DNA of 64,000 bases, from contig NZ_SMOD01000009.1 of the NCBI RefSeq assembly GCF_004353905.1, positions 1 to 64,000 on the forward strand. Reading direction: 5' to 3'. This stretch comes from Paraburkholderia guartelaensis. GTDB lineage: Bacteria > Pseudomonadota > Gammaproteobacteria > Burkholderiales > Burkholderiaceae. The notes beneath the pieces are model-generated. The model searched no databases and was not told where the DNA came from. It saw only the letters and a program-made list of their open reading frames with translations. Below are positions 41,125 to 49,595 of this stretch, in pieces. The position numbers and the translations under genes are program-made. The stretch's first letter is position 1. Every line of letters begins with the position of its first letter.

Positions 41125-41544
41125 TTAGTTCTTGTCCGCGTCGCCGTAGAATTGGGCGACCAGTTCCTGCACGAGATAGCGGTGATGGGCGCTGAGCGAC
41201 TCGATCTTCGAAGCCAGTTCGAGCGTTTCCTCGGAAACCGGATATTTGCCGTCAGGCTTGCGGGGCCGCGGCACGGTCGAGCCCGCGTTGCCCGGAGGAC
41301 CATAGTGCAGCCAGTGAATGTCCACGTCGAACCATTGCGCCAAGGTCTCCAGCTTGTCCTGCGTGGGAATGGTGCGGCCGCTCAGCCATTTGTGAGCGGT
41401 TTGCGGCGAAACCGGATGCTCGCCGTGATGGCGCAGATTGAACCGGTTAGCCAGATCGGTGCTGCCGCGTAGTTTTTCGGGCGCGCGCTTCATCGCGAAC
41501 CTGAGACGTTCGGCAAAGGCGGCTTTTTCGTCGGATGTCGGCAT
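41125..41544 (-). CDS. Small helix-turn-helix regulator (XRE/phage-repressor-like)
   Basis: A 139-residue protein with an N-terminal helix-turn-helix-like region (STDLANRFNLRHHGEHPVSPQTAHKWLSGRTIPTQDKLETLAQWFDVD, about 27-76) in the style of cI/XRE repressors, followed by a polar C-terminal helix (EETLELASKIESLSAHHRYLVQELVAQF). No peptidase or sensor domain is visible. Start ATG 41542-41544. The upstream gap (41545-41908) is AT-rich and contains inverted repeats (for example ATCTTA-N7-TAAGAT at 41740-41758) that could be its operators and affect mnmE. Confidence 0.8.
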   Translation of the reverse strand: MPTSDEKAAFAERLRFAMKRAPEKLRGSTDLANRFNLRHHGEHPVSPQTAHKWLSGRTIPTQDKLETLAQWFDVDIHWLHYGPPGNAGSTVPRPRKPDGKYPVSEETLELASKIESLSAHHRYLVQELVAQFYGDADKN

Positions 41545-41739
41545 GTGCCAAATTGTGCAACCCGAAATTGGCGAAGATGGCAACCAGTTAGGCTATATTT
41601 AACGCGCGTAAGCGATAATTCACCTGCTTCTGGCCGTCTTATGATTTCGGTCGGTATCCCCATGAATTCCCGTCTAGCAGGACGTTGGCGGGAACTGTCG
41701 CTCGTATTATCCAAAATCTGACAGAGTTTCTTGAGACTA

Positions 41740-41758
41740 ATCTTAGCTAATTTAAGAT
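41740..41758. promoter_or_regulatory. Inverted repeat in the HTH-mnmE divergent promoter region
   Basis: ATCTTA-GCTAATT-TAAGAT in an AT-rich stretch. A second short repeat, GTTA-N8/9-TAAC, lies near 41587-41603. They are candidate operators for the adjacent HTH protein. Confidence 0.35.
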
Positions 41759-41908
41759 AAAGCGAGACGACTCTCAGCCCGGTTGCCAGCCGGAGAACGC
41801 CCCGCCTGGCGCGTTACAATGCCTCGCGTTTTGCGAGTGCTCGTGATACCGCAACCGGTCCCCGCACTCGATCCCGATTCCAGCCCTGCTCCACGGTCCA
41901 CGCCCATC

Positions 41909-43309
41909 ATGCTCGCCACCGATTCCGATCCCATCGTCGCCATCGCTACTGCGCCCGGACGCGGCGGGATTGGTGTCGTGCGCGTCTCGGCCGGCCGCGC
42001 CGGCGCGGCGGCGACCGCTGCATTAATGCAGGCCCTCACCGGCCAGGAACTGGTTGCGCGCCACGCGAGCTACGTCCCCTTCCTCGACGGCGCCGGCACG
42101 GTGCTCGACCGGGGTATCGCGCTGTCCTTCCCCGCACCGCATTCGTACACCGGCGAGCACGTACTCGAACTGCAGGGCCACGGCGGCCCGATCGTGCTGC
42201 AACTCGTTTTGCAGCGCTGCATCGAGGCGGGCCGCGAGTTCGGACTGCGCCTCGCCGAGCCTGGCGAATTTACGCGGCGCGCGTTCCTCAACGACAAACT
42301 CGATCTGGCTCAGGCGGAAGCCGTGGCCGACCTGATCGAGGCGAGCACCGAAGCGGCGGCGCGCTCGGCCGGCCGCTCGCTCGATGGCGCGTTCTCGCGC
42401 GACATCCACGCGCTCGTGGACGACGTGGTGACGCTGCGCATGCTCGTGGAGGCAACGCTCGATTTCCCCGAAGAAGAGATCGACTTCCTGGAGGCCGCGG
42501 ACGCACGCGGCAAGCTCGCACGCATTCGCGAGCAGCTCGACCACGTGCTCTCCGAAGCGCGTCAGGGCGCGCTGCTGCGCGAGGGACTTTCGGTCGTGCT
42601 CGCGGGACAACCCAACGTGGGCAAGTCGTCGCTGTTGAACGCGCTGGCAGGCGCGGAGCTCGCGATCGTGACGCCCGTTGCCGGCACGACGCGCGACAAG
42701 ATTTCCCAAACCATCCAGGTCGAAGGCATTCCGCTGCATGTGATCGACACGGCAGGTTTGCGCGACACGGAAGACGAGGTCGAGAAGATCGGCATCGAGC
42801 GTACGTGGAACGAGATCGGCCGCGCAGACGTGGTGCTGCATCTGCTCGATGCGCGCACGGGCATGAACGCCGAAGACGAAGTGATTGCCGCGCGCTTCCC
42901 CGCCGGTGTGCCGGTTGTGCGCGTGCTCAACAAGACCGACCTGACCGGTGTGGCGCCCGAAGTGGCGAAGCGTCGTGCCGAGAACGGCAGCGAAGTGTGC
43001 GAGTTGCGTCTTTCGGCGAAACAGGGCGACGGAGTCGGGCTGCTGCGCGCCGAGTTGCTGCGTATTGCGGGCTGGCAGGCGGACGCGCAAAGCGTCTATC
43101 TCGCACGTGAGCGGCATCTCATCGCGCTGCGTGCTGCGCGCGAACATCTCGCACATGCCGCGGCGCACGCCGACCAGAATTCGCAATTGCTCGATTTGTT
43201 CGCCGAAGAGCTGCGGCTCGCGCAGGAATCGCTGAATTCGATTACCGGCGAATTCACGTCCGATGACCTGCTGGGCGTGATTTTCAGCCGGTTTTGTATC
43301 GGGAAGTAA
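41909..43309 (+). CDS. mnmE: tRNA uridine-5-carboxymethylaminomethyl modification GTPase MnmE
   Basis: A 466-residue GTPase acting with MnmG to modify U34 of tRNAs. The N-terminal folate-binding domain (1-120: [26 protein letters not shown]) is followed by a helical domain. The G domain has [27 protein letters not shown] and NKTDL. The C-terminal CIGK carries the conserved Cys. The start is the ATG at 41909; the frame extends upstream without similarity. Confidence 0.97.
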   Translation: MLATDSDPIVAIATAPGRGGIGVVRVSAGRAGAAATAALMQALTGQELVARHASYVPFLDGAGTVLDRGIALSFPAPHSYTGEHVLELQGHGGPIVLQLVLQRCIEAGREFGLRLAEPGEFTRRAFLNDKLDLAQAEAVADLIEASTEAAARSAGRSLDGAFSRDIHALVDDVVTLRMLVEATLDFPEEEIDFLEAADARGKLARIREQLDHVLSEARQGALLREGLSVVLAGQPNVGKSSLLNALAGAELAIVTPVAGTTRDKISQTIQVEGIPLHVIDTAGLRDTEDEVEKIGIERTWNEIGRADVVLHLLDARTGMNAEDEVIAARFPAGVPVVRVLNKTDLTGVAPEVAKRRAENGSEVCELRLSAKQGDGVGLLRAELLRIAGWQADAQSVYLARERHLIALRAAREHLAHAAAHADQNSQLLDLFAEELRLAQESLNSITGEFTSDDLLGVIFSRFCIGK

Positions 43310-43466
43310 CCCGCAAACGCGCTGCGCCCCGCCCCATTCTTCTTCAGCCTGGAACAATCCCTTCGAAGCCTGAGGGTTAACCCTCGACAGCAATCCTCCT
43401 AGACTTTCACTCATCGGATGCAGACACGTTGTCGCACCGAATCAAAAGCCAAAGGAGGTAGTTAGC

Positions 43467-43778
43467 ATGAAGTCCCTGATCCAGACCGTAGCCGTTGCCG
43501 TTGCACTCGTTGTTCCGGTGGCATCGTTCGCGCAATCGAATGCGCCCGTGACCCGCGCCCAGGTGCGCGCCGAGCTCGTGCAGCTCGAGAAGGCGGGCTG
43601 GCGTCCGGGCGCAGGAGCGGACCCGCACTACCCCGACGATCTTCTCGCAGCCGAAGCCAAGGTAGCCGCCGCGAACGGCGCAACGAGCGGCTATGGCGGC
43701 GTGGCAGCCGGCAACTCGGATGCAGGCCGCCCGGCCGTGTCCAAGGCCGACTGGAACGCGATGTATAACCATCCGTAA
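43467..43778 (+). CDS. DUF4148 domain exported protein
   Basis: A 103-residue protein with a Sec signal peptide (1-22, cleavage after ASFAQ/AS) and a DUF4148 domain, TRAQVRAELVQLEKAGWRPG..DPHYPDDLLAAEAKVAA. Such proteins occur in many copies in Burkholderia genomes; the role is unknown. The ribosome site AAAGGAGGTAG is very strong. A hairpin lies 16 nt after the stop codon. Confidence 0.88.
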   Translation: MKSLIQTVAVAVALVVPVASFAQSNAPVTRAQVRAELVQLEKAGWRPGAGADPHYPDDLLAAEAKVAAANGATSGYGGVAAGNSDAGRPAVSKADWNAMYNHP

Positions 43779-43793
43779 CACGGCAATACTGCT

Positions 43794-43826
43794 GAAACGC
43801 TTGCCATCATCTCCCGCAAGCGTTTC
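43794..43826 (+). repeat. Perfect 11-bp inverted repeat after the DUF4148 gene
   Basis: GAAACGCTTGC / GCAAGCGTTTC with an 11-nt loop, right behind the stop codon at 43778. It may form a 3'-end stem that stabilises the mRNA. Confidence 0.7.
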
Positions 43827-43870
43827 GCATACCTAAACGAATACCTCCGCCGTCGTTGACTCGACGGCTT

Positions 43871-43899
43871 CGCTCAGGCCTTCTGGCCTGGGCGCTTTT
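43871..43899 (+). terminator. Intrinsic terminator of the DUF4148 transcript
   Basis: CGCTCAGGCC TTCT GGCCTGGGCG followed by CTTTTT, a 10-bp stem with one G-T pair. Confidence 0.8.
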
Positions 43900-43964
43900 T
43901 CCAGCGACCGTCAGGCAACCTGGCGACACTGCGCAAAAGCAAAGCTTGTTCAGCCTCATCTCAG

Positions 43965-44006
43965 CGCACTACGAGTTAACTGCCAGGTCATTTAATTCGT
44001 AGTGCG
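43965..44006. repeat. Long inverted repeat (15-bp arms)
   Basis: CGCACTACGAGTTAA (43965-43979) and TTAATTCGTAGTGCG (43992-44006) pair with one mismatch over 15 positions and a 12-nt loop. There is no T run after it and it lies 188 bp upstream of the lipoprotein ATG. It could be an operator or an element end. Confidence 0.7.
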
Positions 44007-44193
44007 ATCAATCAAGAAATCCACAAGCAGGCGATTGGCTTCAACGCTTGCGCTCGCTAACGCGCCCTTCTCCGCCTCCACGAACGTACAGCGGCCGCTG
44101 TGTGCGGCTGTAATTTGTGGACACACATCGTTGCTTTTCCAAACCCTTGCCGTGGCGTGGCTCGTCGACAATCAGTGGCATAGGAGAACGACG

Positions 44194-44382
44194 ATGAAAA
44201 CACTCTTCTGCGTTATTGCTCTCGTTGGCTTGTCGGCCGGCCTCACGGGTTGTGTGGTTGCGCCGCCGTACGCGTACGCGCCTGCGCCAGCCTACGGCTA
44301 TGCGCCGGGCTACTATGCGGCGCCGTCGGTTGATATCGGGGTTGGCGTCGGCGGCTATTACGGCCACGGCTGGCGACATTAA
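44194..44382 (+). CDS. Small Tyr/Pro/Gly-rich lipoprotein
   Basis: A 62-residue predicted lipoprotein: signal with lipobox LTGC (Cys about 20) followed by a tail of AYAPAP/YGYAPG-type repeats and a Gly-rich end. The ribosome site TAGGAGAACGACG decides the start. Composition resembles other outer-membrane Gly/Tyr-rich lipoproteins, including the 46214 gene. Function unknown. Confidence 0.8.
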   Translation: MKTLFCVIALVGLSAGLTGCVVAPPYAYAPAPAYGYAPGYYAAPSVDIGVGVGGYYGHGWRH

Positions 44383-44527
44383 GGGGACCGCAACAAGCCT
44401 CCTGAAAGGTTGAGGTCTGACCTTTAAACTTGACCTATCCGATGTGATAGCTGGACACGCGCCGCCGTCGAACTAAAGTGGCGAGACACGTTTTCACAAG
44501 ACGTTGGACCAGCGTACGGGGGCAACC

Positions 44528-44764
44528 ATGAGATTCATCGACGACGAGATCGCGCATATCACGCGCGCAATGGCGCCCTCGTTATCCGCTGGCACGACGC
44601 CCGCAGTCTTTTCATTCGATTACTGGTACGAGCGCCTGTGCGCATTGCTCGACCTTGCCCAGATCACGCCGTCCCAGTTCCGTACCGTCGACGCGCTCAT
44701 GGTCGATCTCGAATCGCACCGGGCTGCCACCGGCGCAGCGGTGCGCGAGGCGATGGCCGCCTGA
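44528..44764 (+). CDS. Small conserved protein, paralogue of the 27202 gene
   Basis: A 78-residue soluble protein matching the 27202-27459 product over its first ~62 residues (EIAHITRAM.PSL, then YW.RL.ALL, then Q..TVD.L). No motif of a known enzyme is visible. Start ATG 44528; the frame reaches back to 44504 but only this start preserves the shared N-terminus. The plus-strand terminator 44848-44870 follows. Confidence 0.75.
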   Translation: MRFIDDEIAHITRAMAPSLSAGTTPAVFSFDYWYERLCALLDLAQITPSQFRTVDALMVDLESHRAATGAAVREAMAA

Positions 44765-44847
44765 CTCACCGATTCACGAGATTGCTTCGCGAGCGCCCGG
44801 CGCCGCGAATTCCCGATTAACCTCGCCATGTCACCCGAGCATGGATT

Positions 44848-44870
44848 AGCCCGCGCGAGCGGGCTTTTTT
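44848..44870 (+). terminator. Intrinsic terminator
   Basis: AGCCCGC GCGA GCGGGCT followed by TTTTTT, on the plus strand, 84 bp after the small paralogue gene. Confidence 0.85.
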
Positions 44871-44904
44871 CTTTTCGGGGCGCGCACCAACAGGTCGGCA
44901 GACG

Positions 44905-45060
44905 CAAAAAAGACCGCGGCAGGGGCCGCGGTCAAGAGCTTGCCATTAGGCATCCTACGCGGCGCCGAGGGGTTGTCGCCGCCACATCATTCTCGCGGCT
45001 CGCCCAAGGCGCAGCAACGCTTTGCGCCCCGATTTGACAATCCTTAACGTTTCGGCCGAC
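44905..45060 (-). ncRNA. Candidate small RNA ending at an orphan minus-strand terminator
   Basis: On the minus strand GACCGCGGC / GCCGCGGTC (44912-44933) is followed by TTTTTTG, a clean terminator. No minus-strand gene lies to its right; the next gene, at 45131, is on plus. A transcript starting somewhere between 44934 and about 45060 is therefore implied. Minus-strand sequence in it includes a tiny possible frame, ATGATGTGGCGGCGACAACC onward to TAG. A weak promoter-like TTGCTG-N17-GAGAAT lies on the same strand. The exact ends are not known. Confidence 0.4.
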
Positions 45061-45072
45061 TTGGCGTGCGCT

Positions 45073-45099
45073 CTTGAAAACGTCGCGCGACCCCTGCAT
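45073..45099 (+). promoter_or_regulatory. Sigma32 (RpoH)-like promoter for the HtrA-like protease
   Basis: CTTGAAA (45073-45079), 11 nt, CCCCTGCAT (45091-45099). This is close to the heat-shock consensus CTTGAAA-N11-14-CCCCAT and lies 31 bp before the start codon. Confidence 0.5.
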
Positions 45100-45130
45100 G
45101 TAGAGCCCACTTTTTTCGGAGATTCAGATC

Positions 45131-46156
45131 GTGGGCAGACGACCTTCCTTCATTGACGATCTGGCTCGCGGCGTCCCTTCCGACGGCGCGGGCCAGCGCC
45201 CGGGCTTCGACGACGACGCGCTCCTAGACGCCTATTCGCGCACCGTGATCGGGGCGCTAGAGCGCGTGCAGCCCGCCGTCGCGCATATTGCCGTCGAGCG
45301 CCGCGCATCGGGCCAAGCGCCTGCGCGCGGCGGTAGCGGCTCGGGCTTCCTGTTCACGCCGGACGGCTACTTGCTGACGAATAGCCATGTCGTGCATGGC
45401 GCAAGCAAGCTGAGCGTGACGCTCGCGGACGGCACGACGCAAGGCGCCGACCTCGTCGGCGACGACCCGAGCACGGATCTCGCCGTGCTGCGTATCGGCG
45501 CGCCCGAGGCGCTGCCGCACGCGCAGCTCGGCGATTCGGCGGGCCTGCGCGTCGGGCAAATAGCCATCGCCGTGGGCAGCCCGCTCGGTCTCGCGCAAAC
45601 GGTGACGACGGGCGTGGTGTCGGCGCTTGGGCGCTCGCTGCGTTCAGAGTCCGGCCGCATGATCTACGACGTGATCCAGACCGACGCCGCGCTCAATCCG
45701 GGCAACTCCGGCGGTCCGCTCATCAATTCGGCGGGTCAGGTGATTGGCGTGAATACGGCGATCATTCCGGGTGCGCAAGCCATCTGCTTCGCCACGGCGA
45801 TCGACACGGCAAAGTGGGTCATCACGCAGCTCTTCGCGCACGGCCGGGTGCGGCGGGCGTACATCGGCATAGCTGGAACCACGGTGCCGATCGCGCGCAA
45901 GGTGCAGCGTTACTTCGACCTGAGCGCGACAACGGGCGTGCGGGTGATGGAGATCGTCAAGGGCAGTCCCGCCGCGCTCGGCGGCCTGCGCGTGGACGAC
46001 ACGATCGTGACGATCGATGGCGTGCCGGTGGACGGTATCGACACGCTGCAGCGTCTCTTCGACGTTTCGCGCATTGATCGGACGGTGGAAATCGGTGTGA
46101 TCCGCTTGACGCAGCGGCTCAACCTGAGCGTGACGCCCGTCGAGCAGACGGGCTAG
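45131..46156 (+). CDS. HtrA-like trypsin-type serine protease with PDZ domain, no signal peptide
   Basis: A 341-residue S1C-family protease. The triad is His86 (LLTNSHVVHG), Asp116 (DPSTDLAVL) and Ser193 (NPGNSGGPL). One PDZ domain follows (about 250-330; VMEIVKGSPAALGGLRVDDTIVTIDGVPV). There is no N-terminal signal or membrane segment: the first 40 residues are polar and acidic, so it is likely cytoplasmic, unlike DegP/DegS. The start is GTG at 45131 behind CGGAGATTCAGATC. A heat-shock-like promoter precedes it. Confidence 0.88.
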   Translation: MGRRPSFIDDLARGVPSDGAGQRPGFDDDALLDAYSRTVIGALERVQPAVAHIAVERRASGQAPARGGSGSGFLFTPDGYLLTNSHVVHGASKLSVTLADGTTQGADLVGDDPSTDLAVLRIGAPEALPHAQLGDSAGLRVGQIAIAVGSPLGLAQTVTTGVVSALGRSLRSESGRMIYDVIQTDAALNPGNSGGPLINSAGQVIGVNTAIIPGAQAICFATAIDTAKWVITQLFAHGRVRRAYIGIAGTTVPIARKVQRYFDLSATTGVRVMEIVKGSPAALGGLRVDDTIVTIDGVPVDGIDTLQRLFDVSRIDRTVEIGVIRLTQRLNLSVTPVEQTG

Positions 46157-46213
46157 GCGCAAAGCACGACCGATGAGGCGGCGCACGCCACGGTGCGCCG
46201 CCCATCACATGGA

Positions 46214-46603
46214 TTACCAGCCGCCGCCAGGCTGGGCATAGACCGGCTGTTGTCCGTAGCCGGGCTGCGCGTAGCCGTCGTCATATTGCGGCGGCGGCGG
46301 TGCGGGCTGGGCCGGCGCGCAGGGCACGTAGCGGCCCGAATACTGGTCGTAGCACGCCGCGCCGGCCGGGGCGGCGGCATAAACCGGCGCCGGCTGCGCA
46401 TACACGGGTGCGGGCTGCACATAGGCCGGCTGAGCCGGGTAGGCCACTGCCGGGCCGCTGTTCAGCACGGCGCCCACTGCCGCGCCGATCAACGCGCCGC
46501 CAACCAGCGCACCCACCACGTCACCGCCGTGATCGTGCGCGCTCGCGGGGCCAGCCGCCACCGCACACCCCGCCAGCACCAAAACGGCTGCCATCTTTCG
46601 CAT
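46214..46603 (-). CDS. Glycine-zipper lipoprotein with Pro/Tyr/Gln-rich tail
   Basis: A 129-residue predicted lipoprotein, lipobox LAGC (Cys about 13). A glycine zipper (GALVGGALIGAAVGAVLNSG, about 31-50) can insert into membranes. A long Pro/Tyr/Ala/Gln-rich repetitive tail follows, with a Cys pair (ACYDQYSGRYVPC). The ATG at 46601-46603 follows GGGAGAACGAC. It sits convergent to the HtrA-like gene. Role unknown. Confidence 0.82.
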   Translation of the reverse strand: MRKMAAVLVLAGCAVAAGPASAHDHGGDVVGALVGGALIGAAVGAVLNSGPAVAYPAQPAYVQPAPVYAQPAPVYAAAPAGAACYDQYSGRYVPCAPAQPAPPPPQYDDGYAQPGYGQQPVYAQPGGGW

Positions 46604-46738
46604 GTCGTTCTCCCTGAGAACCTTTGAAAACATGCGAGCGATTGTCAGCCTGATTGCTGGATACAGGTGCTGCAAGTGGTAACGCCGAATTACGGGGAGT
46701 GTGGCTTGCCTGCGCGCGCTGGCCGGGAGTGAATCCCG

Positions 46739-46906
46739 TCAGCGTGCGTGCTCGCCGTCGTGCGCGTCTGCCTCGTGTGTGCGCGGCGTGCTACCGCGCT
46801 GCCCGGCGGACGGACAGAGAAGGGTGAGCGCGATGGATAGCACCATCAGCACGAACAAGGCGACGAAGTACGCCATCCAGGAGAACTCGAAATCCACGAG
46901 TGCCAC
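46739..46906 (-). CDS. Tiny single-pass membrane protein
   Basis: A 55-residue product, read from GTG at 46904-46906, with a single hydrophobic helix WMAYFVALFVLMVLSIALTLL (residues about 10-30) and a polar, acidic-basic tail ending GEHAR. It lies 43 nt downstream of the 54-residue membrane protein in the same direction. The ribosome site is weak and the start could be different. The family is not recognised. Confidence 0.55.
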   Translation of the reverse strand: MALVDFEFSWMAYFVALFVLMVLSIALTLLCPSAGQRGSTPRTHEADAHDGEHAR

Positions 46907-46949
46907 CCATGTGCTTCGGCGCGTTCATCCGCGCGATGCGTGCTCCCGC

Positions 46950-47114
46950 TCAGTGATGCAGAAGACTGCGTAGCGGATGACGCCAGTCGATATGATGTCC
47001 GTCTCCCGCTTCCACGCGCTGTCGATGCTCCTCGAGGATCTCGTCGGAAAACAGGAAGACGACAATGACAAGGGGGATCACCAAAAACGCGCCCAGTATT
47101 ACGTGTTCGATCAC
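46950..47114 (-). CDS. Tiny single-pass membrane protein
   Basis: A 54-residue product starting at GTG (47112-47114) behind CAGGAGTCAATC, a strong ribosome site. An N-terminal helix HVILGAFLVIPLVIVVFLFSD (about 4-24) is followed by a charged amphipathic stretch (EILEEHRQRVEAGDGHHIDW). It is the upstream partner of the 55-residue protein at 46739-46906. No homologue recognised. Confidence 0.6.
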   Translation of the reverse strand: MIEHVILGAFLVIPLVIVVFLFSDEILEEHRQRVEAGDGHHIDWRHPLRSLLHH

Positions 47115-47311
47115 GATTGACTCCTGGTTGTCAAGCGGTTTGCAATTGCATTGTAGCCAAGACGCGACAGTTTGCACATTGGGCGCGCACTGGAGCTTGA
47201 AAACAATGTTCGCCAACCATCACAACCCGCGCTGAGCAGCCTGCGTGCCCGGTTCGCGGGGGCTCTCGGAACGCCCCCGCGTCAAGGTCGCCATCGATCC
47301 GGATGAGTCGC

Positions 47312-47938
47312 TTATGCCGCCGCCTTTTTCCACGCGGCGGCAAAGAGCCCTGCGCCGATCAGCAGCGTGCCGCCCGTACGATTGACCGCGCGCTGCACGC
47401 GCGGGCTGCGCACGACCTTGCGCGCGGCCGCTGCGAGCAGCGCATAGGCGAGCGCGTTGAGCGTTGCGAGCACGAGGAAGGTGGCTTCGAACACGACGAT
47501 CTGCGATGTCATGGCCGCATGCGGGTCGATGAACTGCGGCACGAAGGCGACGAAGAAAATGATGCTCTTCGGGTTGAGCGCGGTAACCGCGTAGGCATGC
47601 GCGAAGATGCGGCCGGTGCGCGTCTCCGAGGTGTCCGGCGCGTCGCCAACGCCTACAGGTGCGCGCCAGAGCTTCACGCCCAGATAGATCAGATAGGCGG
47701 CGCCGACCCATTTCAGCACCGAGAATAGCGTGGCGGAAGCCGCGAGGATCACGCCGAGTCCGAGCATGGAAGCGGTCATCGCGGTGAAGTCGCCAAGCGC
47801 GACGCCGGCTGTGGTTGCGAGCGCGTAGCGGCGGCCGTGGCCAAGCGCGTAGGAAACGACGAGCAGCACGGTCGGGCCGGGAATGGCAACGAGAATCGCC
47901 GACGCAATCGCGAACGGCAGCCAGTGAGCGAAAGTCAT
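47312..47938 (-). CDS. LysE/RhtB-family amino-acid exporter
   Basis: A 208-residue six-helix transporter of the LysE/RhtB family: AIPGPTVLLVVSYALGHGRRYALATTAGVALGD near the N-terminus and NPKSIIFFVAFVPQFI near 135-150. The ATG at 47936-47938 is selected by GGAGG five bases upstream. Substrate unknown. The window's second member after 13308-13964. Its upstream gap holds ATTGGCG-type repeats. Confidence 0.9.
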   Translation of the reverse strand: MTFAHWLPFAIASAILVAIPGPTVLLVVSYALGHGRRYALATTAGVALGDFTAMTASMLGLGVILAASATLFSVLKWVGAAYLIYLGVKLWRAPVGVGDAPDTSETRTGRIFAHAYAVTALNPKSIIFFVAFVPQFIDPHAAMTSQIVVFEATFLVLATLNALAYALLAAAARKVVRSPRVQRAVNRTGGTLLIGAGLFAAAWKKAAA

Positions 47939-48430
47939 GGGTTCCTCCATAAGGAAGCCCGATTTATCCACGAACTTTTGCGGTATGCAAGCGGGGCGCG
48001 CGGCTTCGTTTCGAGAGCTTCATTGGCGCCTGGCATCGTTTTTATTCTGTCGCCAATCCATTAATGCGCGCGTTGCCAATTGGCGTACGTGAAACTTTGG
48101 GTGCGCTGCGTCATGGGTTAATCGGCTTTCTACTAAACCGTTTAAATCAAAGCGCGCTCGATTTTCCTATCCTGGATATAACCGTCTGCGCCTTGTTGGA
48201 TAAGGCGCGTAGCTTTGTAATCGATGCTTCGGAGTGCTGCTGGACGCTCTTCAGTGCCTGGCTGAACGGTAGAGCGGCGCTCGATACCATCCTGCAAGCA
48301 ACAGCGACTGTTGCAAGCGCACACAAGTGGGGCTTGCAGTCTTTCGGCAGTTTTCTATTTTTAAAGACGCGGGTGGAGCGTGAGAGTTAAATACATAGCT
48401 AACCTGAGTAAAAACCCGCAGGAGGCAGTC
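47939..48430. other. AT-richer non-coding gap with repeated CCAATTGG-like sites
   Basis: 492 bp between divergent genes, visibly lower in GC than its neighbours. ATTGGCG (about 48022-48028), CGCCAAT (about 48051-48057) and the palindrome GCCAATTGGC (48075-48084) form three copies of one half-site upstream of the LysE-type gene. A 108-residue frame here has no ribosome site and no family. Confidence 0.45.
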
Positions 48431-48772
48431 ATGAAAATGCTATCCGGTATGGTCGTCGCGGCGGCCAGCCTTGCTTGCGTCATCGCGGTTCAGGCTCAGG
48501 ACGTCGGCGTGAAGCCGCAGCAAACGGTGCAATTCAAGCCGGGCTCCTATGGCTGCCTCACGAAAGACAAGCTCGACGCCGTTGCGCTGCACGAGCAGGC
48601 GGGCGAGCATCAGCAGATGCAGGAATACTTCACCGGGTTCCAGTGTCTGTCCACGCCCGACAATCAGTCGTTCCGCGTCGTACAGGTAGTGGGCCATGAC
48701 GTCGAATTCGTTAACGCGGCGAACACCGACGAGCAAGGTCTCTGGACCACGGACCGCTCCATCAAGCAGTAA
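48431..48772 (+). CDS. Small exported protein of unknown function
   Basis: A 113-residue protein with a signal peptide (1-23, ending VQAQD) and a short mature region carrying two Cys (GCLTKDK and FQCLSTPDN) that could form a disulphide. Start ATG 48431 behind CAGGAGGCAGTC. The family is not recognised. Confidence 0.75.
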   Translation: MKMLSGMVVAAASLACVIAVQAQDVGVKPQQTVQFKPGSYGCLTKDKLDAVALHEQAGEHQQMQEYFTGFQCLSTPDNQSFRVVQVVGHDVEFVNAANTDEQGLWTTDRSIKQ

Positions 48773-49023
48773 GGCCGTATCTCCCAACGCGCCTCTCGAC
48801 ATGGCCCGACGCACGTGCGCCGGGCCATCGCGCTTGCTGGGCGCGTTACCGTGACGTGATGCAACGCGTCGCGCGCCGCTGTCAAAACCCCGTCACTTTC
48901 CCGTCAGACCATCCCCATTGCGTCGCGCGTCGCATCGACGTGTGCTGCGCGTCGACTCGACCGGCACGTGGCTTGCTTGAAACTTCGCTATCATGTGCGG
49001 CTTTCGCGCGACCGGAATTCGGT

Positions 49024-49578
49024 ATGGCACTCAAATCGACCATCTACAAAGCAGAACTGCAGATCGCAGACATGGACCGGCACTATTACGCCGACCATGC
49101 GCTCACGATCGCGCGCCATCCGTCCGAAACCGACGACCGCATGATGGTCCGCATCGCGGCGTTCGCGCTGTTTGCGGGCGAGCGGCTCGAATTCTGCAAG
49201 GGCCTCTCCGATACGGACGAGCCCGACCTCTGGTGCAAGGACTACACGGGCGCGATCGAAACGTGGATCGAGGTTGGCCAGCCCGACGAGCGCCGCATTG
49301 CCAAGGCGAGCGGCCGTGCGGGCGAGGTCATCGTGATCGCCTACGGCGGGCGCACCTCCGACATCTGGTGGCAAGGCGTGCGCAACAAGGTCGAGCGCCT
49401 GCGCAACGTGACGGTCTGGTCGTTGGGCGAGGGCGTTGCCGCGTCGCTCGGCGCGCTGGCCGAGCGCACCATGCGCCTGCAATGCACGGTGCAGGACGGC
49501 GCGGCGTGGGTCGGCAATACGAGCGCCGAGCCAGTCGCAGTCGAGTGGAGCGTATTCAAGGCGCCCGAGAACGTGTGA
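49024..49578 (+). CDS. YaeQ family protein
   Basis: A 184-residue protein matching YaeQ along its length. Shared features are the start MALKSTIYKAELQIADMDRHYY, then ARHPSETDDRMMVRIAAFAL, IETWIEVGQPDERRIAKAS, IWWQGVRNK and RTMRLQCTVQDG. YaeQ has a PD-(D/E)XK nuclease-like fold, with an unresolved role; in enteric bacteria it was tied to RfaH-related phenotypes. Start ATG 49024. It is a single gene. Confidence 0.93.
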   Translation: MALKSTIYKAELQIADMDRHYYADHALTIARHPSETDDRMMVRIAAFALFAGERLEFCKGLSDTDEPDLWCKDYTGAIETWIEVGQPDERRIAKASGRAGEVIVIAYGGRTSDIWWQGVRNKVERLRNVTVWSLGEGVAASLGALAERTMRLQCTVQDGAAWVGNTSAEPVAVEWSVFKAPENV

Positions 49579-49595
49579 AAGCAGGGCGCGCGCCC

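Noticed and set aside
48064..48390. 108-residue frame in the AT-rich gap
   Set aside because: No ribosome site, no family resemblance, atypical codon use; more likely non-coding.
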